From NCBI RefSeq assembly GCF_025567195.1, contig NZ_JAOQJF010000008.1, positions 62,001 to 126,000 on the forward strand: 64,000 bases of DNA, written 5' to 3'. The position numbers and the translations under genes were made by a program. Source of the DNA: Alitiscatomonas aceti (GTDB taxonomy: Bacteria > Bacillota > Clostridia > Lachnospirales > Lachnospiraceae). Shown here piece after piece: positions 62,022 to 64,000 of the stretch. The notes beneath the pieces are model-generated. The model ran no database searches and had not been told where the DNA came from. It worked only from the letters and a program-made list of their open reading frames with translations. Every line of letters begins with the position of its first letter. Within the stretch, counting starts at the first letter, position 1.

Positions 62022-62843
62022 CTAATATTTCTCAATGTCGATCAGCATGGTATCCTTCACCTTCCCGGGAAGGATAAACCCGGCAAAGGAGCTGAATTTT
62101 TCTGCCATATCGCTCACATAAAACTGGTACTTTTCCTCCACCCGGACTTCCTGATCCCCGTCGCAGTCCATCTCCATGGACCGGAGAAGAGTCCTGAGCT
62201 GCACCGCCGTCTCATAGGCCGGATTCACCAGCGTCACCTCGTCTCCCATGGTGCGGGCGATGGTGGAGCGGATCAGAGGATAATGGGTACAGCCCATGAC
62301 CAGGGTATCGATGTATTTTTCCTTCAGCACCGACAGATACCGGGAGGCGATCTCGTCCGTCACAGTATCGTGGAGAAGCCCCTCCTCCACCAGAGGAACG
62401 AACAGGGGGCAGGCCTTTCCGAATACCTCCACCGCCGGATTCATGCTTTTTAAAACAGAGGAATACGCTTTGCTGTTGATGGTCCCGTCGGTCCCGATCA
62501 CTCCGATCCTCCCGTTTTTTGTGGCGGAGACCGCCGCCCTGGCCCCGGCGTTGATCACGCCGATGATGGGGATATCCTCAGACCGTCTCAGGGCGTCCAG
62601 GGCATAGGAGGACGCCGTATTGCAGGCGATGACGATGGCCTTCACTCCCTTGGACCGCAAAAAGCGCATAATCTGCTCCGAAAAACGGATCACCGTATCC
62701 TGGGATTTTGTCCCGTAGGGAAGGCGGGCCGTATCCCCGAAATAAACGATCCTCTCGTCCGGAAGCTGGCGCATCACCTCTCTGGCCACCGTGAGCCCTC
62801 CCACGCCGGAATCAAAGATCCCGATGGGTGCATTCTTATCCAT
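62022..62843 (-). CDS. murI: Glutamate racemase
   Basis: A 273-residue cofactor-independent racemase making D-glutamate for peptidoglycan. The two catalytic Cys are in VIACNTASSYALDALR and VMGCTHYPLIRS; the N-terminus IGIFDSGVGGLTVAREV is typical. It starts 9 bases after the ddl stop, so D-Glu and D-Ala-D-Ala supply are co-expressed. Confidence 0.97.
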   Translation of the reverse strand: MDKNAPIGIFDSGVGGLTVAREVMRQLPDERIVYFGDTARLPYGTKSQDTVIRFSEQIMRFLRSKGVKAIVIACNTASSYALDALRRSEDIPIIGVINAGARAAVSATKNGRIGVIGTDGTINSKAYSSVLKSMNPAVEVFGKACPLFVPLVEEGLLHDTVTDEIASRYLSVLKEKYIDTLVMGCTHYPLIRSTIARTMGDEVTLVNPAYETAVQLRTLLRSMEMDCDGDQEVRVEEKYQFYVSDMAEKFSSFAGFILPGKVKDTMLIDIEKY

Positions 62844-62852
62844 AATAAGCGC

Positions 62853-63917
62853 CTACCTTTCGTAGCGCTTGAGCGCATGTTCCAGAAGATCGTCCACCAG
62901 CTTCTCTTTTCCCACGCCTCTGGCCTCCCAGAGCATGGGGTACATACTGATGGCCGTAAAGCCGGGCATGGTATTGATCTCATTGAAGACCACCTCCCCG
63001 TCCTCCTTTACGAAGAAGTCCACCCGGGAAAGGCCATAGCCGTCCACAGCCTTAAAAATACGCACTGCCGACTCCCGGATCTCCTCCGCCGCGTTTCCCG
63101 GAAGCTCCGGATCCACCACGGTCCTGGAATCGGAATTATAATATTTGGCGTCAAAATCATAGAAATCGGCCGCCGCCAGGATCTCTCCCACGCCGGAGGC
63201 CCGTACCTCCTCTTTTCCTCCGCCAAAGACCGCGCACTCCACCTCGTGGCCCACGATCATCTCCTCCACCAGGATCCGCCGGTCATGGAGCGCCGCCTCC
63301 TTAAGGCCGTTTTCCAGGGACTTCCGGTCGTCGGCCCGGGACACGCCCCTGGAGGAGCCTGCGTTGGACGGCTTTATGAACACCGGATACGGAAACGCGT
63401 CCTCTACCCGTTTTGCCACCTGGTCCATCTGCTCCAGCTCTTCCTTCATCACCGGCACGTATTCTGCCTGGCGAATCCCCAGGTTCTTTACGATCAGCTT
63501 CGTGGACAGCTTATCCATGGACACGGCGGAGGCTAAGACGCCGCAGCCCACATAGGGGATCTGCGCCAGCTCCAGGATCCCCTGGACCGTGCCGTCCTCC
63601 CCGTAAAGGCCGTGGAGCACCGGGAACACCACGTCCACCGGGATTTTTTCTGCCTTTCCGTGGCGGATCACCCATAAGACCTTTTCTGTGGCGTCCGGGG
63701 AAAGAACGGCTCTGGAGCCGCTGGTCCTCCAGGTGTCATTTTTCACTTCATCCAGAGAGTCCACCTTAAGCCAGCGGCCCTCCTCTGTGATCCCCACCAG
63801 GATCACATTGTATTTTTCCTTATTGATATTGGCTGCCACATTCTGGACAGACATACAGGAGACCACATGCTCCGAAGACTGCCCGCCAAACAGGGCTACC
63901 ACATTTAATTTTTCCAT
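62853..63917 (-). CDS. ddl: D-alanine--D-alanine ligase
   Basis: A 354-residue ATP-grasp ligase making D-Ala-D-Ala for peptidoglycan. VALFGGQSSEHVVSCMSVQNV is the N-terminal signature; FIKPSNAGSSRGVSRA binds ATP; SRVDFFVKEDGEVVFNEINTMPGFTAISMYP carries the metal ligands. A normal D-Ala ligase is likely; D-lactate-specific types differ in the omega-loop, which I did not resolve. It is the first gene of the ddl-murI-ywiB-AEC series within the window. The remaining 83 bases to the edge hold no callable gene. Confidence 0.96.
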   Translation of the reverse strand: MEKLNVVALFGGQSSEHVVSCMSVQNVAANINKEKYNVILVGITEEGRWLKVDSLDEVKNDTWRTSGSRAVLSPDATEKVLWVIRHGKAEKIPVDVVFPVLHGLYGEDGTVQGILELAQIPYVGCGVLASAVSMDKLSTKLIVKNLGIRQAEYVPVMKEELEQMDQVAKRVEDAFPYPVFIKPSNAGSSRGVSRADDRKSLENGLKEAALHDRRILVEEMIVGHEVECAVFGGGKEEVRASGVGEILAAADFYDFDAKYYNSDSRTVVDPELPGNAAEEIRESAVRIFKAVDGYGLSRVDFFVKEDGEVVFNEINTMPGFTAISMYPMLWEARGVGKEKLVDDLLEHALKRYER

Positions 63918-64000
63918 ATTGATCTGCTGCTTCCTTTCATGGTTGATGGGCCGGAAGAGCCTTCCATGGGCCGGACGATGGATCTCCTCCCTCGCCTGTT

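Noticed and set aside
63937..64000. Tail of a further minus-strand gene at the right edge
   Set aside because: One frame is open to a TGA at 63937-63939, but about 20 residues without a motif are not enough to call a gene.

Overview
The window looks like chromosome of an anaerobic Bacillota, most likely a Lachnospiraceae-type clostridium. This rests on strong AGGAGG-type ribosome sites, sigma-A promoters, S-box and cobalamin riboswitches, selenocysteine use, a clostridial histidine-to-formiminoglutamate pathway, and the general look of the proteins. No rRNA, tRNA or CRISPR array was recognised. Most of the window is GC-rich; the type I restriction-modification block (about 8.6-16.5 kb), the IS110 element and the leader around 56.3-56.5 kb look clearly more AT-rich.

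Layout. 1-8.5 kb: the 5' part of a lipoprotein cobalt chelatase (cbiK) behind a cobalamin riboswitch, an iron alcohol dehydrogenase, a lactonase-aroC-rpiB operon, a DEAD-box helicase with a structured leader, and an MFS transporter. 8.6-16.5 kb: an xre-hsdM-rhuM-hsdS-hsdR operon whose specificity gene carries two kinds of tandem repeat. A 12-bp TAEL repeat lies in the linker, and a 10.5-copy tetranucleotide tract sits exactly where a third target-recognition segment is joined. 16.6-18.8 kb: a two-component system. 18.9-30 kb: a complete histidine utilisation regulon (hutH-hutD-ftcD-fchA on minus, hutU-hutI on plus) with a large SARP-type regulator (winged helix, BTAD, ATPase, TPR). The hutH and hutU promoters share direct heptamer repeats at 11-bp pitch, 9 bp before the -10 box.

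30-37 kb: metK under a SAM-I riboswitch, murA, and a small cluster with a membrane-anchored protein of unknown function and a sugar nucleotidyltransferase. 37-41 kb: a selenium-linked divergon. yedF, a dehydratase activase and a double-cubane-type 2-hydroxyacyl-CoA dehydratase homologue run on minus. On plus is selD, itself a selenoprotein with an in-frame UGA at codon 16. 41-46.7 kb: citrate lyase maturation genes without lyase subunits, a sugar acetyltransferase, thiM and a secreted TIM-barrel protein. 46.8-54.6 kb: a DHFR-like protein, two radical SAM proteins, an M20 amidohydrolase, a small membrane protein, and a cysteine/cystathionine catabolic pair. 54.7-56.2 kb: an IS110 element with a plausible bridge-RNA region. 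56.4-60.6 kb: a four-gene peptidase operon suited to D-amino-acid or peptidoglycan peptides. 60.6-63.9 kb: ddl-murI-ywiB-AEC transporter.

The points most worth following up are the repeat-switched three-TRD hsdS, the SARP-type control of histidine breakdown, and the YedF/activase/double-cubane/SelD(Sec) group. All coordinates come from reading the sequence; no database search was run.
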